DNA from: Variovorax sp. 54
GTDB taxonomy: Bacteria; Pseudomonadota; Gammaproteobacteria; Burkholderiales; Burkholderiaceae_C
NCBI RefSeq assembly: GCF_002754375.1
Contig: NZ_PEFF01000001.1
Location: 4,791,501-4,855,500, forward strand
Reading direction: 5' to 3'
DNA: 64,000 nt
The position numbers and the translations under genes were made by a program. Shown one piece after another: positions 10,643 to 20,533 of this stretch (positions within the stretch are counted from its first letter, which is position 1; every line of letters begins with the position of its first letter). The notes beneath the pieces are model-generated. The model worked only from the letters and a program-made list of their open reading frames with translations. It was not told the DNA's origin and ran no database searches.

Positions 10643-11908
10643 TTACCCCGCCGTGCGCGCCGAATAGGCGAGCCCGGCCGCCACGCCGCCGAGCAGGTCG
10701 CCTTCGATGAGCGGCACGCCGGCGAAGCTCGCGCGCAGCGCCCGCTGGAAGGGGCGCAGGGCCGACGAGCCGCCCGTGAGGTAGATGGCGTCGAGGTCGC
10801 CGCTGCGCAGTCCGGCGCGCTTCACGCAGGCGTGAGCGCAGGCCACCACGTTCTCGAGCGGCGCCGCGAGCTGCTGCGCCATGTCGGCCGGCGTCAGTGC
10901 CGAAACCAGCCCCGTCTCGATGCACGACAGGTCGATCTGCACCTCGGCGTCGCTGACCGAGCCGTTGATCTTGGCCTGTTCGACCTCGCTGGCGATGCGG
11001 TGGCCGTGGCGTTCCTCGAGCACCGTCATCAGGCGGTCGTGCAGCTGCCGGTCGCTGTAGCTGGTGCGCAGCTCGCGCGCCTGGCGCACGGCCTTCGGGG
11101 CGTAGAGCCAGTTGATCAGGTGCCAGGACGACAGCTCGAAGAACACCTTGCTGGGCACCTCGCGCCCGCTCGCGCCGAGATGGCGCAGCCCGAGCAGCGG
11201 CATCACGCGCTCCAGGTTCAGGCGCTGGTCGAAGTCGGTGCCGCCGATGTGCACGCCGCTGGTGGCCAGCACGTCGTCGGCGCGGTCGGCGCGCGCCATG
11301 CGCTCGGGGCCCAGGCGCACCACGGTGAAGTCGGAGGTGCCGCCGCCGATGTCGACGATCAGGATCAGCGACTCGCGCGTGACGCGCTGCTCGTAGTCGA
11401 AGGCCGCGGCAATGGGTTCGTACTGGAACGACACGTCGCGCAGGCCGGCGGCGCGCGCGGCGTGGCGCATGCTTTCTTCGGCGCGCTGGTCGCGCTTGGC
11501 GTCGTCGTCGACGAAATGCACCGGGCGGCCGATGACCACGCGCTCGGGGCGCTGGCCCAGTTCGCGTTCGGCGCGCGACACCAGCTCGTGCAGGAAGCGC
11601 GCGATGATGTCCTCGAAGCTGACCAGCCCGTCATAGACGGCGGTCTTCTCCTGCATCAGCGGGCTGCCGAGCAGGCTCTTGAGCGAGCGCATGAGCCGGC
11701 CTTCGACGCCGGACAGGTACAGCGCGATGGCGTCGCGGCCGAAGTGCGTGCTGCGGTCCTCGGCGTTGAAGAAGAGGGCGGTCGGCAGGGTGGTGGCGCT
11801 GCCTTCGATGGGCAGCAGGCGTGCGGCCTCGCCGGGGGAGGCGTAGGAGACCGCGGAATTCGAAGTGCCGAAATCGATGCCGATGGCCGGGGTGCGTAGG
11901 GGATTCAT
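10643..11908 (-). CDS. Hsp70-family protein of the YegD type
   Basis: A 421-residue Hsp70-like ATPase domain without the substrate-binding domain of DnaK. The nucleotide-binding motifs are complete: phosphate-1 GIDFGTSNSAVSY (residues 9-21), phosphate-2 VDIGGGTSDFTVV, a connect-like stretch and the adenosine motif YLTGGSSALRPFQRAL. The length and the absence of a C-terminal beta-sandwich match E. coli YegD, a putative chaperone of unknown client. The divergent double-domain glycosyltransferase starts 94 bp away, so 11909-12002 must hold promoters for both directions; I see no clear consensus there. Confidence 0.88.
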   Translation of the reverse strand: MNPLRTPAIGIDFGTSNSAVSYASPGEAARLLPIEGSATTLPTALFFNAEDRSTHFGRDAIALYLSGVEGRLMRSLKSLLGSPLMQEKTAVYDGLVSFEDIIARFLHELVSRAERELGQRPERVVIGRPVHFVDDDAKRDQRAEESMRHAARAAGLRDVSFQYEPIAAAFDYEQRVTRESLILIVDIGGGTSDFTVVRLGPERMARADRADDVLATSGVHIGGTDFDQRLNLERVMPLLGLRHLGASGREVPSKVFFELSSWHLINWLYAPKAVRQARELRTSYSDRQLHDRLMTVLEERHGHRIASEVEQAKINGSVSDAEVQIDLSCIETGLVSALTPADMAQQLAAPLENVVACAHACVKRAGLRSGDLDAIYLTGGSSALRPFQRALRASFAGVPLIEGDLLGGVAAGLAYSARTAG

Positions 11909-12002
11909 TCAAGCAGGAAATCGGAGGGCCCAAGAGTGTAGAGGGTCGGCCGGAGCGCGCGATAGACTGCGGCCCAATGACCACCCCACCCGGAAGCCGT
12001 CG

Positions 12003-13337
12003 ATGCCGCTGTGCCTGACATTCTTCGACCGGTTCGACGAGCCGGTGCTGCGCAATCACGGGCACTACTGCCGCCGTTTCGGCTACCCCCACGCCTGGGT
12101 GGAGAGCGACCGTGCCGGGCACCCCGCGCTGCGCGATTGCGCGAAATACGCCGAGATGCTGCGCCGCCTGCGCGGGCTCGACGAAGGCGACTGGCTGCTC
12201 TTTCTCGACGGCGATTCGGTGGTGTTCCATCCGGTGGCCGTCGAGCTGCTGATGGAAGGCCGCGACCTGCTCGTGGTCGACGGGCCCAAGGGCCTGCCGC
12301 TCGTCAACCTGATGATCCTGCGCAACACGGCGGTCAACCGTGCGCTGTTGCATGCGCTCATCCGGGCGGCGAGCCAGGTCGTTGCGCGCGTCACGCCCCG
12401 TCTCGACGCGGCCGAGCTGCTGCGCCCGGCCGGTCTGCTGCCGTGCAATGGGCTCATCGGCGACTGCTATGTGAACGTCTCGTGGCGCATTGCAGCCTGG
12501 TTCGGCGCTCGCATCTTCGTGGTGCACCTGGCGGCCCTGCAGGAGCTGGATGCCGAGGGCCGTGTGCTGGAAGAGCTGCTGCACGACGCGAACCTGCAGC
12601 GCCTGCTGGTGCGCCGGGTGAACGCGGCATTGATCGACGGCGAGCCCGTGCTGCCGCCGCCGGCCTACCCGGCGATCTCGGAGGACGCGTATTCCTGCGT
12701 CAACCCGCAGGCGTCCGTCGCCTTCGTCACGCTGTACACGCACCACATCAATGCCTACGCGCGCGTGTCGGAGCACAACGTGCGGCGCTACTGCGAACGG
12801 CACGGGCACGGCTACCACGTCTACCGCGCGATCCCGGACGAACTCGACCCGTCGATCAGCGGCGCCTGGGTGAAGAGCTGGCTCGTGAGGCGTCACCTCG
12901 CGCAGCACCAGTGGGTGGTGTGGATCGACGCCGACACCCTGTTCGTCAACCAGGCAAAACGCATCGAGCCGCTGCTCGAAGGCCGAGACCTGCTGTTCGC
13001 CAAGGACATCGGCGCGTGGGACGTCAACTCGGGCGTGATGGGCTTCCGGAACACGGAGCGCAACCTCGAACTGCTCACACAGCTGTGGGAGCGCATCACC
13101 GGCGTCGACGACAAGTCGACCGTGTACGCCAGCCAGGGCGACCAGTACTACACGAACGTGGTGCTGGGCGAGCATGGCCTGATCGGCGATGCGGTCGTGA
13201 CGGACCTGCTGAGCATCAACACGCCGCCGCACCTGGCGGGCGACGACAGCCTGCTGGTGCACTTCGTGGGGCTCGGGGAGCCTTACCGGTCGGTGTACAT
13301 GGCGGACGTCGACGCGCGGTCGAAGCGCCTGGGCTGA
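12003..13337 (+). CDS. Tandem-domain glycosyltransferase-like protein, paralogue A
   Basis: A 444-residue cytosolic protein that seems to hold two related GT-A-like halves. Half one begins PLCLTFFDRFDEP and has WLLFLDGDSVVFHP (DGD at about residue 72). Half two begins around residue 240 with VAFVTLYTHHINAYARVSEH and carries WVVWIDADTLFVNQ (DAD), then VNSGVMGFRNTERN and a QGDQYYTN motif. The second half resembles the GMA12/MNN10 (GT34-like) galactosyltransferase group in its DxD and N-S-G-V pattern. The ATG at 12003 has GGAAG 7 bp upstream. The gene at 15865-17235 is a diverged paralogue with the same layout. Acceptor and sugar are unknown. Confidence 0.7.
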   Translation: MPLCLTFFDRFDEPVLRNHGHYCRRFGYPHAWVESDRAGHPALRDCAKYAEMLRRLRGLDEGDWLLFLDGDSVVFHPVAVELLMEGRDLLVVDGPKGLPLVNLMILRNTAVNRALLHALIRAASQVVARVTPRLDAAELLRPAGLLPCNGLIGDCYVNVSWRIAAWFGARIFVVHLAALQELDAEGRVLEELLHDANLQRLLVRRVNAALIDGEPVLPPPAYPAISEDAYSCVNPQASVAFVTLYTHHINAYARVSEHNVRRYCERHGHGYHVYRAIPDELDPSISGAWVKSWLVRRHLAQHQWVVWIDADTLFVNQAKRIEPLLEGRDLLFAKDIGAWDVNSGVMGFRNTERNLELLTQLWERITGVDDKSTVYASQGDQYYTNVVLGEHGLIGDAVVTDLLSINTPPHLAGDDSLLVHFVGLGEPYRSVYMADVDARSKRLG

Positions 13338-13358
13338 GCGGGTGGCGCGCGCCGCGCT

Positions 13359-14153
13359 TCAGCCGCCGAAGGTGTAGGTCGTCGGGTAGCTGTTCGACGC
13401 CATCTCGCGCTCGTGGTCGTCGCGGAAATCGCCGTGATGGGGGCTGATCAGGTAGAGGTTGCGGTCGGCGCACAGCCGCGCCAGGTCGTCGGCCGATGCG
13501 ACCTGCAGCGAGAGCCCGCCCAGCGTCAGCACCAGGGGGAAGGGCTCCGCCTGGTGGCGCTCGTAGATATCGCGGCCCTGGCCGAGGTAGTCGAGCCGGT
13601 GGTCGAGCACGCGGTACCCGGTCTGATAGAACATCTTGCGCGCATCGAAGTCCGTGAAGAAGCGCAGGTGCGTGAAGTCGAGCAGACCCCAGTGGGTGTA
13701 GCGCCAGTGTCCGCGCATGGCGTCGTACAGCATCGGCAGGTTGGACGCATTCGGCAGGCTCACCAGAATCTGCGCATCCGGCGCGACGATGCGCTTCAGG
13801 CCGCTGAGCAGCTGCCACGGATTGACGAGGTGCTCCAGCACGTCGAACAGGCACACGAGGTCGAAGGGGCGGGTGAGCCCCAGCGCAGCGAAGTCGACCG
13901 TTTCCACGTCCTGCTCGACCACCTTGTCGAAGTGTTCGCGCGCCACCTGTGCCGCCGAGGCGTTGAACTCGCAGCCCCAGAGTTCGACGCCGGGGTGGCG
14001 CCGGCGCAGTTCGTGGCCGACGCCGCCGGAGCCGCAACCGATGTCGAGCGCGACCGTGGGCGGGCGCTGGACCATGTCCAGGCACTCAGGCCTGGGGTTG
14101 AACGGGTAGACGTACTCTTTCTTGTCGCGGTCTTGCCAGAGAAAGTCAGTCAC
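13359..14153 (-). CDS. Class I SAM-dependent methyltransferase
   Basis: A 264-residue protein with the Rossmann SAM-binding motif I ALDIGCGSGGVGHELR (about residues 35-50), an acidic ribose-binding strand LWGCEFNAS and the post-motif segment DLVCLFDVLEHLVNPWQLL. The C-terminal half (WGLLDFTHLRFFTDFDARKM) is common in methyltransferases of polysaccharide and O-antigen clusters. It lies 23 bp downstream of lysS on the same strand and converges with the paralogue-A glycosyltransferase, with 21 bp between the two stops. A role in modifying a surface glycan is plausible from its neighbours only. Confidence 0.82.
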   Translation of the reverse strand: MTDFLWQDRDKKEYVYPFNPRPECLDMVQRPPTVALDIGCGSGGVGHELRRRHPGVELWGCEFNASAAQVAREHFDKVVEQDVETVDFAALGLTRPFDLVCLFDVLEHLVNPWQLLSGLKRIVAPDAQILVSLPNASNLPMLYDAMRGHWRYTHWGLLDFTHLRFFTDFDARKMFYQTGYRVLDHRLDYLGQGRDIYERHQAEPFPLVLTLGGLSLQVASADDLARLCADRNLYLISPHHGDFRDDHEREMASNSYPTTYTFGG

Positions 14154-14176
14154 GGACAGCGTCCCCGTCGGGTGGG

Positions 14177-15718
<1,542 letters not shown>

Positions 15719-15830
15719 GGGAGGCGTGTGGGGGCGCAGCAAGAAGAGGAAGGGTGTGCGCGGGCCGTGCATTTTAGCCCATCGGCCTTGAGCGGAATCG
15801 GCCTGAAGCGCCCGTCAGTTCTGTGAGGAT

Positions 15831-15850
15831 TGCTATCAAAAGTGGAGCTG
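15831..15850. repeat. Short GCTATCAAAA...GGAGC intergenic element
   Basis: In the 146-bp gap above lysS the string TGCTATCAAAAGTGGAGCTG stands out from the GC-rich surroundings. Comamonadaceae genomes carry many short intergenic elements built on GCTATCAAAA with a nearby AGC half, and this looks like one degenerate copy. Only one copy is visible in the window, so repeat status rests on memory of related genomes. Confidence 0.25.
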
Positions 15851-15864
15851 AATCCTCAGCGTTT

Positions 15865-17235
15865 TCAGCCGTTCGGCGGTGTCGCGGGGTCTGGCGCGCC
15901 TGCGTGGCGGCGCGCGATCTGTTGTGCGTCGTGCTGCATCACCAGCGTGCGCAGGCGATCCGGGTAGCCCATGTAGTGCAGCATGAAGCTGTCGCCGTCG
16001 TACAGCGCGGGGTGCGAATTGAAGGACACGCCGTCGGAACGCGGCATGACCGCGTCGCCGCCGGCCTCGGCCCAGGCGGCAACGAAGAAGGCCTGGTCGC
16101 CGCCCGAAGCGTAGACGCCGCGCTTGTCCTGCACGTCGTCGATGAGCGCCTGCACGCGTTCGAGGTACGTGATGCAGGCCGGCGTGTTCGAGAACACCAT
16201 GAAGCCGCTGTTGAATTCGTAGCCCGACACGTCGCGCGCCAGCGCCACCGGCCGGCCGCGCAGGATGGATGCGAGCGGCCGTGTGCGGTCGTGGATGAGG
16301 ATGTCGGCATCGACCCACGCGACCTGCGCGTGTTCGGCCAGGTGCTTGAGCAGCAGCCGGGGCTTGATCCAGTTGCCGGCCACCTGGCCCCGCAGATCGG
16401 CAGGCAGGTCGCGGTAGACGTGGTGGGTGTAGCCGTGGTGGTCGGCGTACGCGGCGATGTTGCGTTCCGACAGGGCGGCGTAGCCGGCGATGTTGGGCGT
16501 GTAGCTGGTGAGCAAGGCGACGGGCTGGCCGGGGTTGCGCACCGCGTAGCCGGGCTCGCCCGTGGGCGCGGGCGGCAGGTCGTCGTAGAGCTGGCCGTCG
16601 CGCGCCAGCACCGCGTTCAGGTGCGCGACCAAGATGCTGCGCACGCGCATGTCCTGGACATCGATGTGGACTGTGGGGTTGAACGAGAGCACGAAGGCCG
16701 AGACCTCCGGCAGGTAGTGGCCGAAGCGGGCGAACAGCAGGTTGGGGTAGTGCCGGCCGTCGATGAGTTGGTGGTGCGGGTGGGCCGCAAAGCCTTCGAG
16801 TTCGCGGTGTGCCCAACGGTCGGTGCCTGCGTCGGGCGCGACGCGCAGACGGTCGAGCACGGAGGCGACCAAGGCCGTGGCCTCGGGGCCGGCGCGCAGC
16901 ATGAAGCAGCTGCCTTCGGGGCGGTGGTGGTGTTCGTTCTCGGCGATCCAGTGCGTCGCGTCGCCGATCACGGCCGGCGCCGGCAATGGGGCGAGAAAGG
17001 CCACGTCGTCGTCCGCGAAGACCAGCAGCGTGCCGTCGGGCGCATCGGCCAGCGCGGCGCTCACCACGCTGTACTTGTAGACCAGCAACGTGCGCGCGCT
17101 GTTGTGCGGCGTGCCGATGGCGTGCAGGCGGTGCGCGTAGCCCCAGCGGGCGCAGTAGGCGCGGTGGTTGTCCGCGAAGGCGTCCGAACCCGCGCGCAGC
17201 AGGATCGAGTGGAAACGGACCGGCGCCGGGCTCAT
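15865..17235 (-). CDS. Tandem-domain glycosyltransferase-like protein, paralogue B
   Basis: A 456-residue protein with the same two-half design as the gene at 12003-13337. Half one has LLVFADDDVAFLAPL (DDD at about residue 74). Half two has VALLTSYTPNIAGYAALSER, then QVAWVDADILIHD (DAD), EFNSGFMVFSNTPA and ASGGDQAFF. The aligned blocks (T-Y-T-x-x-I-x-A-Y, W-x-D-A-D, N-S-G, GDQ) make the two genes clear paralogues although overall identity is moderate. No signal peptide or membrane segment. It lies 13 bp after the LON-domain gene on the same strand. Probable sugar transferase; sugar and acceptor unknown. Confidence 0.7.
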   Translation of the reverse strand: MSPAPVRFHSILLRAGSDAFADNHRAYCARWGYAHRLHAIGTPHNSARTLLVYKYSVVSAALADAPDGTLLVFADDDVAFLAPLPAPAVIGDATHWIAENEHHHRPEGSCFMLRAGPEATALVASVLDRLRVAPDAGTDRWAHRELEGFAAHPHHQLIDGRHYPNLLFARFGHYLPEVSAFVLSFNPTVHIDVQDMRVRSILVAHLNAVLARDGQLYDDLPPAPTGEPGYAVRNPGQPVALLTSYTPNIAGYAALSERNIAAYADHHGYTHHVYRDLPADLRGQVAGNWIKPRLLLKHLAEHAQVAWVDADILIHDRTRPLASILRGRPVALARDVSGYEFNSGFMVFSNTPACITYLERVQALIDDVQDKRGVYASGGDQAFFVAAWAEAGGDAVMPRSDGVSFNSHPALYDGDSFMLHYMGYPDRLRTLVMQHDAQQIARRHAGAPDPATPPNG

Positions 17236-17248
17236 CTCGCCAACCGAT

Positions 17249-17872
17249 TTATTCAGTGATGCCGGTGCGCGTCAGCAGGTCGCTGACCAGCTCCAGGCGC
17301 ATCAGCGGGCTGTCGAGTTCCATGAGGCGCTGCTTCAGCGTGAGCTGCATCGGCACCAGCTCACACCAGCGGTTGGCCACCCAGCCGCAATCGTCCAGGC
17401 GGTAGGGCGCGCCGATCGGCAGGCGCACCGTGTCGCCTTGCGCGCGGCGGCGCTCTTCGAGGGTGTCGAGCAGGCGGCGCAGCGCGGTGGCGGTGTGCTG
17501 CAGGTCGTCGGGAATCTCGAGCGCGACGTCGTCGGCGATGGCGTCGACCTCGGCAATCCACAGGCCGTGCTTCTGCAGCTCGCTGCTGCGCACGCGAAAG
17601 CGCTGCGTGCCGACGCATTCGATCTGCAGCAGGCCGCTCTGCGGGGCGTCGAAGGTGCGGATGTCGGCGAGCGTGCCGACGGCGGCAAAGCTTTCGGCCT
17701 CGGCGCCGGCCTTGCGCACTTCGGCGCCGCTCGTCAGGCTGACCACGCCGAACGGGGTGCCGGCCTTGCGGCACTTGCCGATCATGTCGAGGTAGCGGAC
17801 CTCGAAGACACGCAGCGGCAGCAGGCCATCGGGGAACAGAACCGTACCGAGCGGAAAGAGAGGAATGAGCAC
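17249..17872 (-). CDS. Stand-alone LON substrate-binding-domain protein
   Basis: A 207-residue protein matching the N-terminal substrate-binding domain of Lon protease, without the ATPase and protease parts. Typical features are LIPLFPLGTVLFPDGLLPLR at the start, FEVRYLDMIGKC, FGVVSL, GTLADI and GTQRFRV. Such single-domain proteins are common in proteobacteria and their function is not settled. I chose the GTG at 17872 because the conserved strand begins one codon later and no upstream ATG exists before the preceding gene. It lies 29 bp after the GT2 gene and 13 bp before the paralogue-B glycosyltransferase, so the three are probably cotranscribed. Confidence 0.85.
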   Translation of the reverse strand: MLIPLFPLGTVLFPDGLLPLRVFEVRYLDMIGKCRKAGTPFGVVSLTSGAEVRKAGAEAESFAAVGTLADIRTFDAPQSGLLQIECVGTQRFRVRSSELQKHGLWIAEVDAIADDVALEIPDDLQHTATALRRLLDTLEERRRAQGDTVRLPIGAPYRLDDCGWVANRWCELVPMQLTLKQRLMELDSPLMRLELVSDLLTRTGITE

Positions 17873-17901
17873 GTTGGAAAAGACCGGGTCACACGCCGCG
17901 G

Positions 17902-18867
17902 TCAGCTGGGTTGAAGGATCAGGTTGAGGACGGTCGCGTGTTCGGGCCGCAGTATCCCCTGCGCCTGGAACGCATGGCGCGCGTGGTTGAGCAGGTTCAG
18001 GATCGACTGCTGGCATTCGCCGGCGCTCTGGCCCCAACGCGTGTCGACCTCGGACAGGGCGCTGTGCGCCGCGCGATGCAGGTCGACCAGGTGCGCCAGC
18101 GTCTGGGGCATGTCGCCAGGGCTGCGGTACAGCGTCAGCAGCTGTTCGCACTCGCGGCCCTGCAGGCGCGGGAAGACCTGCGGCAGCAGGCGGCGGTAGA
18201 TGCGGTCCTTCGAGGCGTAGAGCCGGTCGCGCGGCAAGGTGCGGGAGGTCATGCCCGGGTGGATGCGGTAGCGCGTCAGCGGCTCGGGCAGGTTCGCGAA
18301 GCGCGCGCCATGCAGCATGCAGTCGACCCAGAAACCGAGGTCGTCGACGGCGTAGAGGTTGGGGTCGAACTGCAGCCCGTGCGCGCGGTAGAAGTCGAGC
18401 CGTCCGGTCGTGCTCTGGTTCGCGAGGTAGTCGTAGCCTTCGACCATGCGGGCCTTGATCGTCGCGTCGTCCAGCGGCAGGCCGGTGATGCCGGCCTGGT
18501 CCTGGAAGTGCTCGAGCTGGCTGCCGACGACGGTGACCGACGGGTTGTCTTGCAGGAAGGCGACCTGCTTCGCGAAGCGGTCCGGCGTGGCGCAATCGTC
18601 GTGGTCGACGCGCGCCAGGTAGGTGCCCCGGGCCATCGCCATGGCGATGTTCATGTTGGTCGGCAGGCCGACGTTGCAGGCGTTGCGGTGCCGTCGGATG
18701 CGCGGGTCGTCGAAGGCGGCCAGGCGTTCCCAGGTGCCGTCGGTGCTGGCGTCGTCCATGACCAGCAGCTCGAAGTCGGTGAAGGTCTGTGCCTGCAGCG
18801 ACTGCAGCGTCTCGGCCACGAACTCGCCGCTGTTGAAGGTGGGCAGCACGACGCTGAGCAAAGGCAT
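17902..18867 (-). CDS. Family 2 glycosyltransferase
   Basis: A 321-residue GT2 protein. The nucleotide-binding N-terminus reads LSVVLPTFNSGEFVAETLQS, followed by LLVMDDASTDGTWERLA, then ARVDHDDCATPDRFAKQV carrying the DxD-type metal site. A WVDCMLHGARFANLPEPLTR block follows, the usual acceptor side. The start is the ATG at 18867 directly before the first strand; longer in-frame extensions are shadow sequence opposite yggT. It leads a minus-strand group with the LON-domain gene and paralogue B. No membrane segment, so it should use a soluble or membrane-surface acceptor. Confidence 0.88.
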   Translation of the reverse strand: MPLLSVVLPTFNSGEFVAETLQSLQAQTFTDFELLVMDDASTDGTWERLAAFDDPRIRRHRNACNVGLPTNMNIAMAMARGTYLARVDHDDCATPDRFAKQVAFLQDNPSVTVVGSQLEHFQDQAGITGLPLDDATIKARMVEGYDYLANQSTTGRLDFYRAHGLQFDPNLYAVDDLGFWVDCMLHGARFANLPEPLTRYRIHPGMTSRTLPRDRLYASKDRIYRRLLPQVFPRLQGRECEQLLTLYRSPGDMPQTLAHLVDLHRAAHSALSEVDTRWGQSAGECQQSILNLLNHARHAFQAQGILRPEHATVLNLILQPS

Positions 18868-18957
18868 GGGGTTCCGTAGGGCGGTGTGGCCGGGGGCGAG
18901 GCTTGTGGTCCAGAATCGGAGCAGTCGCGCGCGTGCGCACCTCTCTGCCCATCCGAC

Positions 18958-19518
18958 ATGTTGTACCAGATACCCTCGTTTCTTCTCGACGTGATCGTCG
19001 GCCTGCTCGGTGGCGCCTGCCTGCTGCGCCTGTACATGCAATACCACCGCGTGCCCTTCGGCAATCCGCTGGGGCGCTTCGTGTTTGCCGTCACCGACTG
19101 GATCGTGCTGCCGCTGCGGCGCATCGTGCCCGCCGTGAAGCGCTGGGACCTCGCGAGCCTGATCGCGGCCTGGCTGCTGGTGATGCTCAAGTTCCTGGTG
19201 CTGTGGCTGCTGGCCGGCAGCCTGGCGCGGATCACGGCGCTGCCGCTGGTGTCGCTGGTCGGCCTGCTGCAGCTGGCGGTGTCGGGCCTCACGGCGCTGC
19301 TGGTGGTGTACGCGGTGCTGTCGTGGATTCCGGGCGCTTCGCCGATGCTGCTCGACCTGATCTCGCGCCTGGCCGAGCCGCTGGTGCGGCCGTTCCGCCG
19401 CTTCATCCCGCTGATCGGCGGGGTCGACCTGTCGCCGCTGGCCGCGATTGTGGTGCTGCAGGTGGCGGCGATCGTGCTGGGCAACCTGCTGGTCTTCGCG
19501 TTCCGGCTCGGCGCCTGA
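18958..19518 (+). CDS. YggT family membrane protein
   Basis: A 186-residue integral membrane protein with two YggT modules. Each pairs hydrophobic helices with a P-L-R-R loop: PLRRIVPAVKRWDLASL near residue 52 and EPLVRPFRRFIPLIGGVDLS near residue 140. YggT-family proteins sit in the inner membrane; osmotic or ion-homeostasis roles have been proposed. The start is the ATG at 18958, where the first helix (QIPSFLLDVIVGLLGG) begins. It is transcribed divergently from the GT2 gene (90-bp gap) and converges on accD. Confidence 0.9.
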   Translation: MLYQIPSFLLDVIVGLLGGACLLRLYMQYHRVPFGNPLGRFVFAVTDWIVLPLRRIVPAVKRWDLASLIAAWLLVMLKFLVLWLLAGSLARITALPLVSLVGLLQLAVSGLTALLVVYAVLSWIPGASPMLLDLISRLAEPLVRPFRRFIPLIGGVDLSPLAAIVVLQVAAIVLGNLLVFAFRLGA

Positions 19519-19537
19519 GGGCATTCACCTCGGAAAG

Positions 19538-19573
19538 TAAAACGCCCGCTCCGCCTTCACGGCGTGCGGGCGT
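19538..19573 (-). terminator. Rho-independent terminator after accD
   Basis: Read on the minus strand, a hairpin with perfect 8-bp outer arms ACGCCCGC / GCGGGCGT (19566-19573 with 19542-19549) and inner pairing GGCG/CGCC is followed by TTTTACTTT. It lies 21 bp past the accD stop and marks the end of the trp-accD transcription unit. Confidence 0.75.
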
Positions 19574-19594
19574 ACAGGCCGGAGCCCGTAGCGG

Positions 19595-20467
19595 TCAGAG
19601 CACCGCGTCGGCCGGCTGGCGCAGCAGCATGGCCAGCGTGCTGGCGATGGTCTTGCGCAGTTCGCGGCGGTCGCTGATGAAGTCGATCGCGCCCTTGGTC
19701 TGCAGGAACTCGGCGCGCTGGAAGCCTTCGGGCAGGGTCACGCGCACGGTCGACTCGATCACGCGCGGGCCGGCAAAGCCGATCAGCGCCTTGGGCTCGG
19801 CGATCACCACGTCGCCCACGAAGGCGAAGCCGGCGCTCACGCCGCCCATGGTCGGGTCGGTCAGCACGCTGATGTAGGGCAGGCCCTTCTTCGCCAGGCG
19901 CGTGAGCGCGGCGTTGGTCTTGGCCATCTGCATCAGCGAGAGCAGGCCTTCCTGCATGCGTGCGCCACCGGTGGCGGTGAAGCAGATGAAGGGCACCTTC
20001 TGCTCGATGGCGGTCTCGACGCCGCGCACGAAGCGCTCGCCGACCACGCTGCCCATGGAGCCGCCCATGAACTCGAACTCGAAGCAGGCCACGACCACGC
20101 TGATGCTGTGGACGGAGCCGCCCAGCACGACCAGCGCGTCGGTCTCGCCGGTGTTCTCCAGGGCTTCCTTCAGGCGCTCGGGGTACTTGCGGCTGTCCTT
20201 GAACTTCAGGGCATCGACCGGCAGCACTTCCTGGCCGACTTCGTAACGGCCTTCGGAGTCCAGGAAGGCATCCAGGCGCGCGCGGGCGCCGATGCGGTGG
20301 TGGTGGCTGCAGCTCGGGCAGACGTTCTGGTTGTGCTCGAGGTCGGTCTTGTACAGAACGGTCTCGCAGGCCGGGCATTTGATCCACAGGCCCTCGGGCA
20401 CCTGGCGGCGCTCGGACGGGTCGGTTTGTGCGATCTTGGCGGGTAGCAGTTTTTCAAGCCAGCTCAT
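19595..20467 (-). CDS. accD: Acetyl-CoA carboxylase carboxyltransferase subunit beta
   Basis: With AccA it transfers carboxyl from biotin to acetyl-CoA, making malonyl-CoA for fatty-acid synthesis. The 290-residue protein has the N-terminal zinc ribbon with CPAC and CPSC pairs (about residues 35-57). The crotonase-like core follows, with [27 protein letters not shown] and the oxyanion region [11 protein letters not shown]. Length is normal. It follows trpA by 66 bp, as in other betaproteobacteria. There folC normally comes next; here a terminator and the convergent yggT follow instead. Confidence 0.97.
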   Translation of the reverse strand: MSWLEKLLPAKIAQTDPSERRQVPEGLWIKCPACETVLYKTDLEHNQNVCPSCSHHHRIGARARLDAFLDSEGRYEVGQEVLPVDALKFKDSRKYPERLKEALENTGETDALVVLGGSVHSISVVVACFEFEFMGGSMGSVVGERFVRGVETAIEQKVPFICFTATGGARMQEGLLSLMQMAKTNAALTRLAKKGLPYISVLTDPTMGGVSAGFAFVGDVVIAEPKALIGFAGPRVIESTVRVTLPEGFQRAEFLQTKGAIDFISDRRELRKTIASTLAMLLRQPADAVL

Positions 20468-20485
20468 AAGACTCCGGAATTAGCT

Positions 20486-20526
20486 CCCCTGTCCCGCATG
20501 CGCGACAGGGGCTGGGGGTGAGGGCA
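20486..20526. repeat. REP-like extragenic palindromic element between trpA and accD
   Basis: An inverted repeat with perfect 8-bp arms CCCCTGTC / GACAGGGG (20486-20493 and 20504-20511), with a further near-pairing CCGCATGCGC core, is followed by GCTGGGGGTGAGGG. This design, a palindrome around CCGC-x-GCGG plus a GGGTGAGGG tail, matches a widespread family of REP-like elements in proteobacteria. There is no T-tract, so it is not a standard terminator. It occupies most of the 66-bp gap inside the trp-accD unit. Confidence 0.6.
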
Positions 20527-20533
20527 ACCGAGA

